Part shown: piece after piece, positions 62,245-64,000 of the stretch | How positions within the stretch are numbered: the stretch's first letter is position 1 | How the letters are laid out: every line of letters begins with the position of its first letter | Assembly (NCBI RefSeq): GCF_900626075.1 | Contig: NZ_UYZY01000008.1 | Location: forward strand, 124,001-188,000 | Source of the DNA: Clostridium transplantifaecale | GTDB taxonomy: Bacteria > Bacillota > Clostridia > Lachnospirales > Lachnospiraceae | DNA: 64,000 bases | Reading direction: 5' to 3' | Translations under genes and position numbers: made by a program | Notes under the pieces: generated by a model | Database searches by the model: none | Told to the model about the DNA's origin: nothing | Seen by the model: the letters and a program-made list of their open reading frames with translations, nothing else

Positions 62245-62259
62245 CCGGCGAGCCGGGCT
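62242..62259 (-). terminator. Terminator after the glgA-HD operon
   Basis: AGCCCGGC and GCCGGGCT form a perfect eight-base stem with a two-base loop; on the minus strand UUUUAUG follows. It starts about 48 bases after the HD-protein stop. Confidence 0.8.
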
Positions 62260-62306
62260 CTTTATACTCATGATAGTGACCTGCACGCATTGCCTGCAGA
62301 TTATCG

Positions 62307-62879
62307 TCAGCGTCTGGCCCAGGCCGGACGCAGATTATATAGGAACCAGTCTTTCATCCTTGCGCCTACCTCTGCAAGACCGCAGTATTTGTCGGCATAA
62401 ATGATGGTATATCCTTCCTTATATTTCGGAGGAACCGGTGTCAGCGGCCACATATGGCGGAGAATCATGTTCTTCTCCTTCTCTGTCACCTGAAAATACT
62501 TCTCGGCATTCTTCATCGCCGTCTTCGGATGCGTAAATCCGTGGAAATATTCTCCTGTCTCCTTTGCGTGGGTATGCCAATCGTAGAGAAACAAATCATG
62601 GAGGAGAGCCGCTCTTGCCGCCTGGCGGTAATCCCACCCATATTTCCTGCACATCTTATAGCTCATGTAGGAAACGCGGATGCAATGCTCTTTACAGGTA
62701 GTATTCCCGTGCTGGAAGTAATTATCCATGGACTGGAACACAGGGGTTTCCAGAATATCAGCGACGCAGTCCATATAACCGCTGTCCTTTTTATACTCCC
62801 CCCGTACGGCCCAGTTGTCGTCTTCCGCCCATCTTCTGACCGCTTCCTTCTCCTGCCGGCTTAACTTTATCTGTTCCAT
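62307..62879 (-). CDS. HD domain-containing phosphohydrolase-like protein
   Basis: A 190-residue protein. TCKEHCIRVSYMSYKMC (first His), RAALLHDLFLYDWH (His-Asp pair) and FHGFTHPKTAMKNAEKYF, then MILRHMWPLTPVPP give the metal-binding HD pattern. The family includes nucleotidases and uncharacterised phosphohydrolases. It starts 19 bases after the glycogen synthase stop and shares its transcript. Confidence 0.9.
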   Translation of the reverse strand: MEQIKLSRQEKEAVRRWAEDDNWAVRGEYKKDSGYMDCVADILETPVFQSMDNYFQHGNTTCKEHCIRVSYMSYKMCRKYGWDYRQAARAALLHDLFLYDWHTHAKETGEYFHGFTHPKTAMKNAEKYFQVTEKEKNMILRHMWPLTPVPPKYKEGYTIIYADKYCGLAEVGARMKDWFLYNLRPAWARR

Positions 62880-62898
62880 GCTCTAATCGCACTCCTTA

Positions 62899-64000
62899 CT
62901 ATCCAATCAGCCAGTCATAAAGTTCCTGATACTTCATAGCCGATGCATGCCAGGAGAAATCTGCCGCCATGCCCCGGTCTACAATCTTATTCCATTCACG
63001 TTTTTTGTTGTAGAAAACATATTTGGCGTAATAAATACAGTCCAACATCTCATGCGAGTTGTAATTGGCAAACGAAAAACCGGTGCCGGTGCCCTCATAC
63101 TCATTATACGGCCAAACCGTATCTTTTAAACCGCCGGTCTCCCGGACAATCGGTACGGTTCCGTAACGCAGGGCCATAAGCTGGCTCAGTCCGCAGGGTT
63201 CAAACAGGGACGGCATCAGGAAAGCGTCACAGGCTGCATATACCTTGTGCGACAGTTCCTCGGAATAGTAAATATTAGCGGAAACCCTGTCGTTATACTT
63301 CCAGTCATAGTGACGGAACATATTCTCATACTTTTCATCACCGGTGCCCAGAATCACGAGCTGAACGTCCTCCGCACAGATTTCGTCCATCACACTCTGG
63401 ATCAAATCGAATCCCTTCTGATCCGTGAGACGCGAAACAATACCAATCATGAATTTCTTCTCATCCTGTACGAGGCCAAGCTGGGCCTGAAGGTCCTTCT
63501 TGTTCTTCGCCTTCTCCTTACGGAATGTCCTCGCGTTATAATTCTGCGCGATCAGCTTATCCGTCTCAGGATTGAATTCATCATAATCAATACCGTTTAA
63601 AATGCCCCGCAGGCTGTTGCTTCTGGCTCTCATCAGGCCGTCCAGACCCTCGCCGTAAAACGGGGTTTTTATCTCTTCCGCATACGCATTGCTGACGGTC
63701 GTGACAGCGTCGGCAAAAACAAGGCCGCCCTTTAACATATTGCCGTCTTTGTATGCTTCCAGTTTATCAGGTGTGAAGTAGTAATCAGGAAGTTCGGAAA
63801 ATCGCTGGATGGTCTTTACATCCCATACGCCCTGGAACTTCAGATTATGGATTGTCATAACCGATTTAATATCGCGGAAGAATTCGCCGCCGCGGAATTT
63901 ATCTTTCAAGTGTACCGGTATGAGACCGGTCTGCCAGTCATGACAGTGAATGACATCGGGCTTGAACCCGATCACAGGCAGAGACGACAAGGCCGCCTTG
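62899..64000 (-). CDS. glgA: Glycogen synthase GlgA, 5' part outside window
   Basis: The last 366 codons of a GT5 glycogen/starch synthase; the gene enters from the right edge. GFKPDVIHCHDWQTGLIP near the visible start, IGIVSRLTDQKGFDLIQSVM, VQLVILGTGDEKYENMF and LFEPCGLSQLMALRYGTVPI followed by VRETGGLKDTV are the family blocks, including the catalytic Glu region (FEPCGLSQ). It transfers glucose from ADP-glucose to glycogen. The HD-domain gene follows in the same operon. Confidence 0.95.
   Translation of the reverse strand, partial: KAALSSLPVIGFKPDVIHCHDWQTGLIPVHLKDKFRGGEFFRDIKSVMTIHNLKFQGVWDVKTIQRFSELPDYYFTPDKLEAYKDGNMLKGGLVFADAVTTVSNAYAEEIKTPFYGEGLDGLMRARSNSLRGILNGIDYDEFNPETDKLIAQNYNARTFRKEKAKNKKDLQAQLGLVQDEKKFMIGIVSRLTDQKGFDLIQSVMDEICAEDVQLVILGTGDEKYENMFRHYDWKYNDRVSANIYYSEELSHKVYAACDAFLMPSLFEPCGLSQLMALRYGTVPIVRETGGLKDTVWPYNEYEGTGTGFSFANYNSHEMLDCIYYAKYVFYNKKREWNKIVDRGMAADFSWHASAMKYQELYDWLIG

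Noticed and set aside
62101-62286. 61-codon minus-strand open frame upstream of the PAP2-like gene
   Set aside because: It runs through a palindrome, a terminator and a repeated structured block, so it is not a gene.

Overview
The window looks like the chromosome of a gut-type Firmicute in the Lachnospiraceae (Clostridium cluster XIVa, in the general range of [Clostridium] symbiosum, Enterocloster and Hungatella). The basis is moderate GC, strong AGGAGG ribosome sites, many TTGACA-N17-TATAAT promoters, and families common in that group: DUF5721, PF06541 permeases, YfcC carriers, RraA proteins, TIGR01212 radical SAM, and a translation GTPase fused to a NYN nuclease. The species cannot be fixed from the sequence alone. 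I saw no rRNA, tRNA, CRISPR array, transposase or prophage gene.

Layout. At 1-7.5 kb a signalling block on the minus strand holds a solute-binding sensor fragment, an Hpt protein, a hybrid histidine kinase and a REC-GGDEF-EAL-REC-GGDEF cyclic-di-GMP protein. At 7.9-11.8 kb are a class A penicillin-binding protein with a repetitive tail and a DUF305 protein. At 12-22.3 kb one promoter appears to drive eight genes (BtpA/SgcQ-like protein, FGGY kinase, sugar isomerase, TRAP transporter QMP, hydantoinase/oxoprolinase A and B), with a GntR-UTRA regulator divergent. At 23.4-26.9 kb are the tet(M)-like GTPase/Rae1-like fusion and a shortened OpuAC-type protein. At 27.2-30.1 kb an RraA protein and a beta-hydroxyacid-type dehydrogenase face a LysR regulator. 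At 30.3-35.7 kb are a YfcC carrier, dipeptidase PepD, a TetR regulator and a DMT exporter, linked by a shared palindrome that overlaps or adjoins their promoters.

At 35.8-46.2 kb are a Ca-type P-ATPase, a cytidylate-kinase-like protein, an AlkD-like protein, galactokinase, a radical SAM protein, a CapA gene split by one in-frame stop, DegV and a CPBP protease. At 46.8-53.9 kb are an amidohydrolase with its SLC13 permease, HtpG with a CIRCE operator, an M14 carboxypeptidase and DUF5721. At 55-64 kb are an M18 aminopeptidase, a maf-HAD-foldase-GH3 operon, a PF06541 protein, a PAP2-like protein, an HD protein and a partial glycogen synthase.

The most unusual signal is non-coding. Four intergenic elements (46.25-46.65, 53.98-54.34, 54.49-55.00 and 56.46-56.64 kb) share conserved ends and nested long-range helices. 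Between copies the helices change sequence but keep pairing. An antisense reading frame is broken by an indel in one copy. Together this points to a dispersed structured RNA or small mobile RNA element that I cannot name with certainty.
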